Source of the DNA: CAIRDP01 sp037138335
Lineage (GTDB): Bacteria > Bacteroidota > Bacteroidia > Bacteroidales > FEN-979
Reading direction: 5' to 3'
DNA: 64,000 nt
NCBI GenBank assembly: GCA_037138335.1
Contig: JBAXIO010000012.1
Coordinates: 68,262-132,261, forward strand
In this document: one piece after another, positions 17,310-25,439 of the stretch
Layout: each line of letters opens with the position of its first letter
How positions within the stretch are numbered: the stretch's first letter is position 1
Made by a program: the position numbers and the translations under genes
The notes under the pieces: model-generated
Told to the model about the DNA's origin: nothing
Databases searched by the model: none
Seen by the model: the letters and a program-made list of their open reading frames with translations, nothing else

Positions 17310-18092
17310 TTACTGCAACGTAAACTTGATTGGTAAGTTAAACTGTACACGCACAGGTTGTCCGCGCTGCTTGCCTGCAGCCCATTTGGGCATGGCTTTC
17401 ACGATACGGATTGCCTCTTCGTCGCAGCCGCCGCCGATACCACGTTTCACAACCACATTACTGGTCGATCCGTCAGGTTCAACAACGAAAGCAACGAAAA
17501 CACGTCCCTGGATGCCAAGTTCTTTGGCTTCTTCAGGGTATTTAAGGTTTTCGCCCAGCCATTTGTACAGGGCAGCTTCGCCGCCAGGGAATGTTGGAGG
17601 TTCCTCAACGATGAGGAACACTTCAGCTTCCACTTTCTGTTCGATAACCTGGGTCTTTACCTCTTTCTCTTCCACCTGGACTTCCTCGCTGGGTACTTCA
17701 GTGTTTCCTTTCTGGGCAAGCAGGTCCTGCTTACCGAAATCAGATTCCACGTTGGTGTCTTCCACAACTTTAGGCGCAGTGAACTTTACCTTTTCCACAA
17801 GTGCTTCAGGGGGAGGGGGTGGCGGCGGAGGTGGTGGCAGATCTTCCTTGGGCATGTTCAGCATTTCGGCCGTTACTGATTTTTCCTTTTCCCTGAGCAA
17901 TTTTTCCTTGTTCAGGTATGCATTGATTAAAGGATAGGCAGCGGCGGACATAATGACGAGGAGGCCAATGATCAGGGAAATCGTAAGATACCGGCGGTAC
18001 TTCTTGCGAAGCACATAAGATCCGTATTCCTTGTTACGATTCTTGAAGACGATTTCCTCCAGCGATTCTACACGCTGATTTTCAATTGCCAT
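17310..18092 (-). CDS. tonB: Energy transducer TonB
   Basis: The 260-residue TonB has a cytoplasmic N-terminus with the Bacteroidetes-typical NRNKEYGSYVLRKKYRRYL (about 18-36), one transmembrane helix (about 37-56) and a periplasmic linker with ten prolines (about 92-101). The C-terminal TonB domain (about 165-260) contains PGGEAALYKWLGENLKYP, GIQGRVFVAFVVEPDG and VVVKRGIGGGCDEEAIRIV. It transfers the energy of the ExbB/ExbD motor to outer-membrane TonB-dependent transporters, none of which is in the window. It starts 29 nt after the second ExbD. Confidence 0.95.
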   Translation of the reverse strand: MAIENQRVESLEEIVFKNRNKEYGSYVLRKKYRRYLTISLIIGLLVIMSAAAYPLINAYLNKEKLLREKEKSVTAEMLNMPKEDLPPPPPPPPPPEALVEKVKFTAPKVVEDTNVESDFGKQDLLAQKGNTEVPSEEVQVEEKEVKTQVIEQKVEAEVFLIVEEPPTFPGGEAALYKWLGENLKYPEEAKELGIQGRVFVAFVVEPDGSTSNVVVKRGIGGGCDEEAIRIVKAMPKWAAGKQRGQPVRVQFNLPIKFTLQ

Positions 18093-18121
18093 ACGTTATA
18101 TTTTTAAACGTTCATTAAAAC

Positions 18122-18760
18122 TTATTTAGGAGCATTTTTCAACATATCCTTTTCAATGGGGCTCATATCTACAATTGCATAACTGGCAATATTGCAGATA
18201 GCCATTTCGTCGATAATGTTGACAATGTCCTTGTACTTTGCTTTCTCGTCGGCCTTGATCAGGACGATAGGGCCTTTTTTATCGTCCCTTTTCATCTTCT
18301 TGATCTCGTTCTCGAGTGTAGTATCAGCCACCACAATTTTTCCTGTAACCCTTTTATCGCGGTATTCGGCAATCTTAGTAAACAGGTCGCGGTTCTTGTC
18401 CAACAGGATTTTACGGATTCCATCCTTGCTGAAGTTTGTTTTAACCAATGCAGGCAGAGGGGGCTTTTTAGGGTCGGCCATACCGATGTAATAATACACC
18501 TTGTCGCCTTCTGAAAGAATAATGTTCAGGGTACGGAAAGCCGAGATCTGGGGCTGATTTTTATCCTGATTTTGATTATCCTTTTCAGGCATGGTAATGA
18601 CCATTACTTTAGCCTTGCTGAAAGCGGTAGTTAGCATGAAAAAAGTGATCAGCAAACACATCAGGTCGACCATAGGGGTCATATCGATGCGTGTGCCATG
18701 CTTCTTAGGCCTGCGTTTACCACCTTTTTTACCTTTTTCTTCTTGAATTATTTCGGCCAT
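18122..18760 (-). CDS. exbD: ExbD/TolR-family motor protein (second copy)
   Basis: The 212-residue protein opens with a basic cytoplasmic segment (KGKKGGKRRPKKHGTRIDMT). A transmembrane helix carries the essential acidic residue of ExbD/TolR in TPMVDLMCLLITFFMLTTAF, and a periplasmic domain of about 150 residues follows. The periplasmic domain is longer than in E. coli ExbD (141 residues in total), as is usual in Bacteroidetes. It is a sister of the gene directly upstream; the two may form a heterodimer within the ExbB pentamer. Confidence 0.93.
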   Translation of the reverse strand: MAEIIQEEKGKKGGKRRPKKHGTRIDMTPMVDLMCLLITFFMLTTAFSKAKVMVITMPEKDNQNQDKNQPQISAFRTLNIILSEGDKVYYYIGMADPKKPPLPALVKTNFSKDGIRKILLDKNRDLFTKIAEYRDKRVTGKIVVADTTLENEIKKMKRDDKKGPIVLIKADEKAKYKDIVNIIDEMAICNIASYAIVDMSPIEKDMLKNAPK

Positions 18761-18790
18761 ATAGGATTTTCTTTAACGTTTGGTTTCTCT

Positions 18791-19435
18791 TTACTTGGTT
18801 GCAGGCGGAAGATCCTTCAAGGCAACTTCTTCCTTTTGCAGGTTGGTAACGAGATTAAATTTATTCACCTTGTTGTCCTGTAACAAGTCCATGACCTTCT
18901 TGACTAGTTTATAGTCAGTGTCAGCATCACCCTTGATAGCGACTTCAGCTCCGACATTTGTAAGGCGCGCCTCGCGTACCCACCATGCAAGCTGGTTATC
19001 TGTTGAATCCATTGGGATGCCTGTTTGCAGTTTCTCCTTCTCTTTGGAATCTTTCGAATTAAGCCATGTTTTCAAGTCCTTAATAGGTAATCCAAATGAC
19101 GACATGGTTCCAAATTTGGCAATTTCCGCTTTGGTGAAAGTGATCTTATACTGCTCCCCGATTTTTCCCAGCAGCTTGCTGCGGAAATGAGTCGAAGTAT
19201 CTCTACCGTTGTCAATATTGAAATAGACCTTACCATCCTTTGCAATGAAGATGGTCATAAGGTCTGCATCAGGGGCCTGTTTTTCCGAGATCGATTGAGG
19301 TGTTGTAATGACAGCAGCCTCTTGAGGACGGAATGAAGCCGTAAGCAACAGAAAGATCAGTAGCACAGAAAACAAATCCACCATGGGTGTCATGTCTATA
19401 TGCGGTGTTCTAACCGGTGGTTTTATCTTTGGCAT
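18791..19435 (-). CDS. exbD: ExbD/TolR-family motor protein (first copy)
   Basis: The 214-residue ExbD paralog has HIDMTPMVDLFSVLLIFLLL with the membrane aspartate, and a long periplasmic domain (INIDNGRD-like strands; VGAEVAIKGDADTDYKLVKK). It starts 66 nt after the exbB stop and is followed 30 nt later by the second exbD. The ExbB-ExbD-ExbD-TonB order is typical of Bacteroidetes; the two ExbD proteins clearly differ in their periplasmic parts. Confidence 0.93.
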   Translation of the reverse strand: MPKIKPPVRTPHIDMTPMVDLFSVLLIFLLLTASFRPQEAAVITTPQSISEKQAPDADLMTIFIAKDGKVYFNIDNGRDTSTHFRSKLLGKIGEQYKITFTKAEIAKFGTMSSFGLPIKDLKTWLNSKDSKEKEKLQTGIPMDSTDNQLAWWVREARLTNVGAEVAIKGDADTDYKLVKKVMDLLQDNKVNKFNLVTNLQKEEVALKDLPPATK

Positions 19436-19501
19436 GGAATTCTGGTTTTAAATTATAAATACACAGTATTATGTACATAATTTGTTGAAACGCCAAAAAT
19501 A

Positions 19502-20320
19502 TTACTTGGCAGAAGCTGCAAATGACTGTACAAGGCTGAATCCTGCCTCATCAATTTTATAGGTAAAACTATCGATTTGTGTTGAGAAACTATTGTAAAG
19601 AACAATGGCCAGCAATGATCCGGTGATACCGAAAGCAGTATTGATAAGGGCCTCAGAAATACCGGTTGCAAGTGCAAGTGCATCAGGGCTGCCGGCCTGG
19701 GCCAGAGCTCCGAATGCGCGGATCATCCCAAGTACTGTTCCCAAAAGTCCGATCAACACTGAGATTGAAGCAATGGTTGAAAGGATGACAAGGTTCCTCG
19801 AAAGCATCGGAAGCTCAAGAGCTGAAGCTTCTTCAAATTCCTTCTGCAGGGCAACGATCTTCTGGTCTTTAACCAGGGTTTTATCGTCCTGGAGAGAGCG
19901 GTAGCGAACAAGACCAGCTTTCATAACATTTGCCAGCGAACCTTTCTGCTTATCGCAAGCTACGATAGCATCTTCGATTTTGTTGGAATCCAGAAGGCCC
20001 TGTAAGTTCTTTACAAATACATTGATACGGCCCTTTCCCTGTGCACGGGTCAAAGTAATCAGACGCTCGATTGAGAAAATGATCAGGATAAGGTTAACAG
20101 TCATCAGGAGAGGCACGATCATTCCCCCTTTGTAAATGATCCCGAGATAGTTGCCAGGCAGCGGAGTGCCATTATGGTTTCCGCCTTCGAAGTTGATAGG
20201 GTTACCCATCACATACTTGAAGATTAAGTAAGATACGATAAGGGCTATGATCATTGCTCCTAACGTAAACACCGATCTTAAGGCGTCCATTAATCCGCCT
20301 TTGCTGCTTTTGTTGCTCAT
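19502..20320 (-). CDS. exbB: MotA/TolQ/ExbB-family proton channel
   Basis: The 272-residue protein has an N-terminal helix (about 14-36), a second helix (about 62-88, GGMIVPLLMTVNLILIIFSI), a cytoplasmic loop with the ExbB pattern (DNKIEDAIVACDKQKGSL-like), and the long conserved helices LSTIASISVLIGLLGTVLGM and ISEALINTAFGITGSLLAIV. It uses the proton-motive force to drive ExbD/TonB. The promoter at 20387-20417 makes it the first gene of exbB-exbD-exbD-tonB. Confidence 0.94.
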   Translation of the reverse strand: MSNKSSKGGLMDALRSVFTLGAMIIALIVSYLIFKYVMGNPINFEGGNHNGTPLPGNYLGIIYKGGMIVPLLMTVNLILIIFSIERLITLTRAQGKGRINVFVKNLQGLLDSNKIEDAIVACDKQKGSLANVMKAGLVRYRSLQDDKTLVKDQKIVALQKEFEEASALELPMLSRNLVILSTIASISVLIGLLGTVLGMIRAFGALAQAGSPDALALATGISEALINTAFGITGSLLAIVLYNSFSTQIDSFTYKIDEAGFSLVQSFAASAK

Positions 20321-20386
20321 CGTTAATTGAATTTAAGTTATAAAATACTTGAATTTATTAGTTTTTTGTCATCTTTTGCTTGGTCA

Positions 20387-20417
20387 CAAAAGTATAAAAA
20401 TATTGATTGATTACCAA
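20387..20417 (-). promoter_or_regulatory. Promoter of the exbB operon
   Basis: On the minus strand TTG (20415-20417), a 20-nt spacer and TACTTTTG (20387-20394) match the Bacteroidetes promoter. The leader to the exbB ATG is about 60 nt. It lies in the 103-nt gap after the TPR gene, so the motor genes can be expressed independently of pstS-TPR. Confidence 0.65.
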
Positions 20418-20423
20418 AACACT

Positions 20424-22121
20424 CTAATTCACAAATTTTTTCAGGTTATCAATGATCTGTTTCGCTTTATCGGCCTTCTCGTCTTTCGGGTCTATTGCCA
20501 GCACTTTATTGCTGAATGCAATTGCCGTTACAGCGTATTCCTTATTCTTGGTCCCGGCATACTGAAGGAAATTATAATATGCAAGGTAATAAAAAGCTTC
20601 TATGCGCTCTTTGGCATATTTTGCCGTATCGCTCTGGGTCTTGGCAATAATGGTTTCATAGATGGGTTTTGCCAGGCCCTCTTTGCTGGTTGAGTCAATA
20701 TTCGACCTGGTGCGGGCCCTCCAAACAAAACCTGTAATATGATCAGGCTGCAGTTGATTGAAAATTGCCAGGTTTGTATCGGCCTGCTGAAAGTCCCTGA
20801 CATTGTAAAAGATCTTGCCCAGGTTGTAGTAATCCATCGGCACTGCTTTTTTCAAGGTGATCTTCTTTTGATAGGTTTCAATCGCTTTGTCGTACTTTTT
20901 TACCTTGGTAAGGCATAACGCTGCTTCAGATAAAAGCTCAGGCTTGGTCGAATCAAGTTCAAACCCCTTAAGCAACTGCTCATAGGCCTGCTCGTCCATT
21001 TTATTCCTGGCCAGTATCCTGCCATAGTAAATGTAATCTGCTGCACGGATCTTTTCAGGCTTCTCGTTGGTAATAAATTTCTTGATATAATATAATGCTT
21101 TATCGTATTGTGAAGTTTCAAAATATGCGTAGGCAAGAGCCCTGTTCAGGTCATTGTTTGTTGAATCGACCTTGTAAACTGCATTGAGCTGGTTGATGGC
21201 TTCTTTGTATTCCTGCAGGTCGAACAGGATATTCACAAATTGGATCCTTGCAGTGGTATTTCCGGCCGAAAGCTTAAGGAACTTTGCAAAGTCCCGCTTG
21301 GCATCATCATTCCGGTTGGCCTTTGCAAGAAGGAATCCTCTTTCCCTGTAAGCGGGAGCATAACTGGAGTCGATTTTAATGGCTTCATCATAATATGTGA
21401 GCGCGCTCTTGTATTGCTTGGCTCGCATCCAGAGCTGCCCTATGCGTACTTTGGCGAAAGGTGACTGGGGATTGAGGCTCTGTGCAATATTATAATTGGT
21501 GATCGCATTGGAACCGTCATTCAGCAACATGATATATGCATCTCCCTTGACTATAAACAACAAATAGTTTTTTGGATCAAGTTTTTCGGCAGCCTTTAAT
21601 AAAGAAAATATCTGGGCAGTATCTTTTATAAGGGCTTTTACGTATCCGTTGGCCATCCTGATAAGGACATTGGCTTGTTTCACAGGCTCCATGACAATAC
21701 TTTTATTTGCCTTGCTCGGCAGCAAGGCTGAAGCCTTTGAATAATAATCCTGGCCGGCGCTCTTATCTTTATTAAGAAATGCTATTTCCCCCATTCCTAC
21801 AAGGTTAAGCGGATTGGCCGGATCTTTCTGAATGCCAAGCTGAAAGATGATCCTGGCTGAATCTGAGATCTCTTTCAGCGAATAATTCGAAGTGTCGGAA
21901 AAGTATTCGTTGATGAAATTTTCGCCATAATTGTAATATGCATCCCCATCAGCCGGATTCTGTTTTATCAAGGCCTTATATGCAGAAGCAGCTGCCTTAA
22001 ACTGTTCACTGCGCATAAGCCATATAGCGGCTTTGAGATCCTGGGCACGGACTTCCGTCAACAAGGTGCAAGCAAGCAATAAAATGATAACCAGTCCTGT
22101 CTTTTTTAAATTGCTCATCAT
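20424..22121 (-). CDS. Secreted tetratricopeptide-repeat protein
   Basis: The 565-residue protein has a signal peptide (KKTGLVIILLLACTLLTEVRA, then Q) and TPR units through nearly the whole length, for example FKAAASAYKALIKQNPADGDA, YKSALTYYDEAIKIDSSYAPA, YKEAINQLNAVYKVDSTNND and YDKAIETYQKKITLKKAVPM. The final segment (FSNKVLAIDPKDEKADKAKQ) is a last TPR. It is a periplasmic scaffold with no enzymatic motif. It starts 19 nt after the pstS-like gene and is followed by the ExbB/ExbD/TonB motor; this neighbourhood recurs in Bacteroidetes and suggests a role in the energy-transducing complex. Confidence 0.88.
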   Translation of the reverse strand: MMSNLKKTGLVIILLLACTLLTEVRAQDLKAAIWLMRSEQFKAAASAYKALIKQNPADGDAYYNYGENFINEYFSDTSNYSLKEISDSARIIFQLGIQKDPANPLNLVGMGEIAFLNKDKSAGQDYYSKASALLPSKANKSIVMEPVKQANVLIRMANGYVKALIKDTAQIFSLLKAAEKLDPKNYLLFIVKGDAYIMLLNDGSNAITNYNIAQSLNPQSPFAKVRIGQLWMRAKQYKSALTYYDEAIKIDSSYAPAYRERGFLLAKANRNDDAKRDFAKFLKLSAGNTTARIQFVNILFDLQEYKEAINQLNAVYKVDSTNNDLNRALAYAYFETSQYDKALYYIKKFITNEKPEKIRAADYIYYGRILARNKMDEQAYEQLLKGFELDSTKPELLSEAALCLTKVKKYDKAIETYQKKITLKKAVPMDYYNLGKIFYNVRDFQQADTNLAIFNQLQPDHITGFVWRARTRSNIDSTSKEGLAKPIYETIIAKTQSDTAKYAKERIEAFYYLAYYNFLQYAGTKNKEYAVTAIAFSNKVLAIDPKDEKADKAKQIIDNLKKFVN

Positions 22122-22140
22122 AAAATAATTTCTACAAAGT

Positions 22141-23100
22141 TTAATGTTTAATTTGGACTATCCTAACCGGCATGGCTGCTGGCACCATCCCGGATCTTAA
22201 TACGATCAGCTGGCCTTTCTCCCCCGCAATGAATGAAGACAGCCCGAAGGCAAGGCCATGGTATGTCTGCCTGTTGATACAGTATACATTCCTTGTAAAT
22301 GGGTAATCTCCCTGCGCAATATACGCCTGGTAGGGTTTGTAAAAGCTGGAACCGGGATCATTGGTACCCGGAGTACTCACACCTGCAACTTTCACCTGTT
22401 TCAGGAAACGGTTGGAAACAGTATCTTCCTTGTCACTGATCCAGTTCACGCTGATAACACCTATGGCATTAGGGTTGTTTGTGACAAATGAAATGACATC
22501 GGCATTGGAATTCACGGCAAAACAACTTGAAGGCAGGTTGGATAGATTGAATTTTTCTTTGATATACCTTGGGTTACATGACTTATAATTATCAAATACC
22601 ACCTTGATATCCCCCAGTTTTGATTTTGGGTTCATCTGTTTCCATGTCCTGACCTCTCCTTTGAATATGCCTTCGATTTTATCATAAAAGAGGTTTGTGT
22701 CAGGATTTTCCCGATTGACGATAAACACAATCCCGTCATAAGCGATCAGGGTTGTCTTTGGAACGAATTGCCTTTCGTTCAGATATTTCTCTTCCTCAAC
22801 CGAAAGTTTTCGGCTTACAATCACCAGGGGCACCGAATCTTTCATGAAAAGGTTGATAATATCGGATTCGTTACCGTAAACCGCATCTACCTTCGCATAT
22901 TTATAGATCACTCCGAAAGTATAGATTTCGGTATCCAGTAAAAGGCGGTAGGAATCGTCAATACCAACTTTGATACTTCCGTGCGTTGGATTGTCGTCGG
23001 CCTGCTTGATTCCGCTCCCTCCTCCGCAGGAAGCAAAAAACAGCAGGATTATCAACCCTGCCGCTCCGATTACAATGGTCCCGGTTTTTTTCGTCTTCAT
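22141..23100 (-). CDS. PstS-like periplasmic substrate-binding lipoprotein
   Basis: The 319-residue lipoprotein (lipobox FFASCGGGSG) has the PBP-like fold of phosphate-binding proteins: IKVGIDDSYRLLLDTEIYTF, SVEEEKYLNERQFVPKTTLI, AYDGIVFIVNRENPDTN, GEVRTWKQMNPKS and NPNAIGVISVNWISD. No pstA, pstB or pstC genes are nearby. It leads a TPR protein and then the TonB motor genes, so calling it a phosphate transporter would be misleading. It may sense or deliver a ligand to the Ton system. A TAAATTTG element at 23148-23155 lies upstream. Confidence 0.82.
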   Translation of the reverse strand: MKTKKTGTIVIGAAGLIILLFFASCGGGSGIKQADDNPTHGSIKVGIDDSYRLLLDTEIYTFGVIYKYAKVDAVYGNESDIINLFMKDSVPLVIVSRKLSVEEEKYLNERQFVPKTTLIAYDGIVFIVNRENPDTNLFYDKIEGIFKGEVRTWKQMNPKSKLGDIKVVFDNYKSCNPRYIKEKFNLSNLPSSCFAVNSNADVISFVTNNPNAIGVISVNWISDKEDTVSNRFLKQVKVAGVSTPGTNDPGSSFYKPYQAYIAQGDYPFTRNVYCINRQTYHGLAFGLSSFIAGEKGQLIVLRSGMVPAAMPVRIVQIKH

Positions 23101-23147
23101 CAGATCATTAAATGCTTAAAATCAGCATGTTTATCAAAACACAAACA

Positions 23148-23155
23148 CAAATTTA
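23148..23155 (-). promoter_or_regulatory. Probable -7 element for the PstS-like gene
   Basis: TAAATTTG on the minus strand, 48 nt before the ATG. The matching TTG is not visible at the usual distance, so this is a weaker call than the other promoters. Confidence 0.35.
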
Positions 23156-23230
23156 TAAATAATATTATTGCGTCCTTAAAATTAATAGGCTAAAATAAAC
23201 GGAATCAGCTGAAAATGCAAGAAAAATCGG

Positions 23231-23428
23231 TCATTCATCCTCTTCTTCCCGCGAGTTGGACCATATCCGGGCCAGGCGGAAAGCACCATACAGGAAAAGA
23301 AAAACAGCGAAAATGACTTTGACTGTCTGTGGAAGGTATTTGAAATAAGGACTTGTGAAAACAAAAACTGCAAGTACAAAGTACAGGGCTGCAACAGTGT
23401 AAGCGAAGTATTTATAGTATTTTTTCAT
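23231..23428 (-). CDS. Small membrane protein of unknown function
   Basis: The 65-residue protein has two hydrophobic helices, one near 9-29 (AYTVAALYFVLAVFVFTSPY) and one near 36-52 (VKVIFAVFLFLYGAFRLARI), and an acidic tail (NSREEEDE). It is similar in shape to small Bacteroidetes inner-membrane proteins placed near energy or transport genes. No family can be named. It lies between the PstS-like gene and the unknown gene at 23599. Confidence 0.55.
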   Translation of the reverse strand: MKKYYKYFAYTVAALYFVLAVFVFTSPYFKYLPQTVKVIFAVFLFLYGAFRLARIWSNSREEEDE

Positions 23429-23530
23429 CTGGATTGTTGAGAAACTTTTTGGTTGAATATTGAAGATTGATCACGGTTCGGCGAAGCCGTAATGAACACC
23501 AATTATTTTAACAATTTCGTGAATAATTCA

Positions 23531-23590
23531 GAATGTTGAATTTCTTATACTTCAACATTCAAAATTCAATATTCGTTATTCGAAATTCAA
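23531..23590. repeat. Stop-adjacent ATTCAATATTCGAAATTC-type repeat with hairpin
   Basis: ATTCAA/ATTCGA-type units run from 23551 to 23590 and end 8 nt before the TAA (23599-23601) of the minus-strand gene. A perfect 10-nt inverted pair, GAATGTTGAA (23531-23540) and TTCAACATTC (23551-23560), can form a hairpin. Very similar sequence follows atpG and atpB. Confidence 0.65.
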
Positions 23591-23598
23591 TTTGGATA

Positions 23599-23925
23599 TT
23601 ATCTCTGAACCTGGTAATAGGGAATGTCCCAGTCCTGGTCGGGCCACTGGTTCCAGTAAGCAGGGTTGAGCACATGGCCGTCTTTTCTTACAAGCCTTCT
23701 TTCATACAGGTTGATCATGGCGTTGAAAAGGATGTCGGTAACTCCGATCACTGAAGTTGGCAGGGTAGTGCCATCCTTTGCTTTTTCTTTTTCGGTTTTC
23801 ACCACAAGGCCGTTAACCTCCAGTATCCCTTTCAGGAATGTAATCCTGTCTTCTGAGGCGCCTGTCTCAACAACAGTACAACGTACCCCTTCAATTTCTG
23901 TAACCGTATGTTTCCCTTTAAGCAT
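23599..23925 (-). CDS. Conserved hypothetical protein
   Basis: The 108-residue soluble protein has no signal peptide and no membrane segment. It alternates short strands and helices (HTVTEIEGVRCTVVETGASE, DRITFLKGILEVNGLVVKTE, VIGVTDILFNAMINLYERRL) and ends in an unusual aromatic tail (PAYWNQWPDQDWDIPYYQ). The family was not recognised. It lies 68 nt upstream of the nuoN end, on the same strand and downstream of the nuo operon, and could be its last cistron, since no terminator is seen between them. Confidence 0.6.
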   Translation of the reverse strand: MLKGKHTVTEIEGVRCTVVETGASEDRITFLKGILEVNGLVVKTEKEKAKDGTTLPTSVIGVTDILFNAMINLYERRLVRKDGHVLNPAYWNQWPDQDWDIPYYQVQR

Positions 23926-23941
23926 AATATTGTTATTTACG

Positions 23942-23993
23942 AGTTCCGGTTTACGATTTACGAATTAATCCCGCATCTCGTTATCCCGCTATT
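23942..23993. repeat. Stop-adjacent low-complexity repeat (TTTACGA type)
   Basis: Contains TTTACGATTTACGAATT and then CCCGCATCTCGTTATCCCGCT, ending at the nuoN TAA (23994-23996). It is a different sequence from the ATTCAA class but lies in the same place, directly after a minus-strand stop codon. Confidence 0.5.
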
Positions 23994-25403
23994 TTAATAA
24001 AGTCCGAAACTCAGTCCGTTGATCATCTCGAATACTGCGCTGAAGATACCGATTGCAAATATGCCTGCCAGGCAGAGAATGAGGCCCAGGCTTGAATAGA
24101 AATCGCTTTTTATCTTAGGTATCGGCCTGTCGCTGCGGTTCAGGAACATTGCCTTGATGACCAGCAAATAATAGTATAATGAAATGATGGTATTGATAAT
24201 TGCGATCAGGACCAGAATATACAAGCCGTGATTGGCGGCGGCGGCGAAAAGGAAGAACTTGCCAAAGAAGCCAGCTACCGGGGGGATCCCAGCCAGTGAA
24301 AAGAGTGACAGCATCATCACCATGGCCAGCCTGGGGTTAGTCCTGTATAAACCATCGTAATCATTGATCGTTTCGAATCCTGTACGGTTCGAAATGATGG
24401 CGACAACACCGAAGGCGCCAAGATTTGAGAAGATATAGACAAGTACAAAATAGATCACGGTGGCCATACCGTATTGGCTCTGCCCTATAATTCCAAGCAG
24501 GATGAAACCGGCCTGTGCGATTGACGAAAACGCCAGGAACCGTTTAAGGTTTTGCTGGCGGATGGCAAAGAGGTTACCCAGGGTGATGGTGAGAATAATG
24601 ATGATGTACAGCATATTGCTCCACATCAGTGCAATCTTGCTGAATACGGTAAATAAAAGAATTGTTAAAATAAATGCAGCTGCTCCTTTGGACACAACCG
24701 ATAGATAAGAGGTAATATTTACCGGGGCGCCTTCGTAAACATCGGCAGTCCATAAATGGAACGGAACCAGGGAGATTTTAAATGCCATACCTGCAAAGAA
24801 GAAGATAAATCCCAAAACCTGCAGTGGCGTGCCGGTGAAAGCCGGTCCGACTTCTGCGAAATACAAAGTGCCTGTGGTTCCATAGACCATCGACAGTCCG
24901 TAAAGAAGAATGCCCGAGGAAAGAGCTGATGAGAAAATGAGTTTCACGCCTGCTTCAGCTGATTTTTCTTTTAAACGTTCGAAAGCGGTAAGCGCGGCGA
25001 GGGGAATGGTTGCAAGTTCCAGTCCGAGGTAGAACATCAGGAAATCTCCCGAGGAGATCATATACTGCATCCCGATAAGAGTGGAAAGCATCAGGATGTA
25101 ATATTCGCTGATCTTTTCTTTGTTCTCGGGTTTCCTGAGCCAGTCGGCGCTCTGTATCATAACGATCAGCACCCCGATGTTCAGGATATTCTTAAGCATC
25201 AGGGTCAATGCCGTGGTCTGGTACATCCCGCCGAACAATATCCCTGTAGGCCCCGGAATAAAACCCAGGATCAGAACAGCCGTCATCAGGAGGATGGCTG
25301 GTGTAATGATGTTGTGCTTTTTATCAGCGGGAAGGAAAATCTCAACAAGCAAAAGAATCACCGTGATGGCAATCAGCAGTAATTCGTGTCTCATGATCAA
25401 CAT
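23994..25403 (-). CDS. nuoN: Complex I membrane subunit N
   Basis: The 469-residue antiporter-like subunit has about 14 helices. Landmarks are the helix pair around YYILMLSTLIGMQYMISSGD, the conserved lysine/proline region KISLVPFHLWTADVYEGAP, QNLKRFLAFSSIAQAGFILL and LSLFSLAGIPPVAGFFGKFF. It forms one of the three proton channels of the membrane arm. Two starts are possible: the ATG at 25403 or the ATG three codons later (MRHELLLIAI). It is the last subunit of the operon and is preceded by nuoM with a 36-nt gap. Confidence 0.96.
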   Translation of the reverse strand: MLIMRHELLLIAITVILLLVEIFLPADKKHNIITPAILLMTAVLILGFIPGPTGILFGGMYQTTALTLMLKNILNIGVLIVMIQSADWLRKPENKEKISEYYILMLSTLIGMQYMISSGDFLMFYLGLELATIPLAALTAFERLKEKSAEAGVKLIFSSALSSGILLYGLSMVYGTTGTLYFAEVGPAFTGTPLQVLGFIFFFAGMAFKISLVPFHLWTADVYEGAPVNITSYLSVVSKGAAAFILTILLFTVFSKIALMWSNMLYIIIILTITLGNLFAIRQQNLKRFLAFSSIAQAGFILLGIIGQSQYGMATVIYFVLVYIFSNLGAFGVVAIISNRTGFETINDYDGLYRTNPRLAMVMMLSLFSLAGIPPVAGFFGKFFLFAAAANHGLYILVLIAIINTIISLYYYLLVIKAMFLNRSDRPIPKIKSDFYSSLGLILCLAGIFAIGIFSAVFEMINGLSFGLY

Positions 25404-25439
25404 GGGTCAGATATTTATTTGTTTCTTACTTTTTTCGAT

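Noticed and set aside
17215..17937. A 240-codon plus-strand frame opposite tonB with a glycine-rich run
   Set aside because: The glycine run is the complement of the TonB proline codons; the real gene is on the minus strand.
22141..23100. Phosphate ABC transporter component
   Set aside because: The fold fits, but no pstABC or phoU is nearby and the neighbours are TonB motor genes, so only PstS-like was called.
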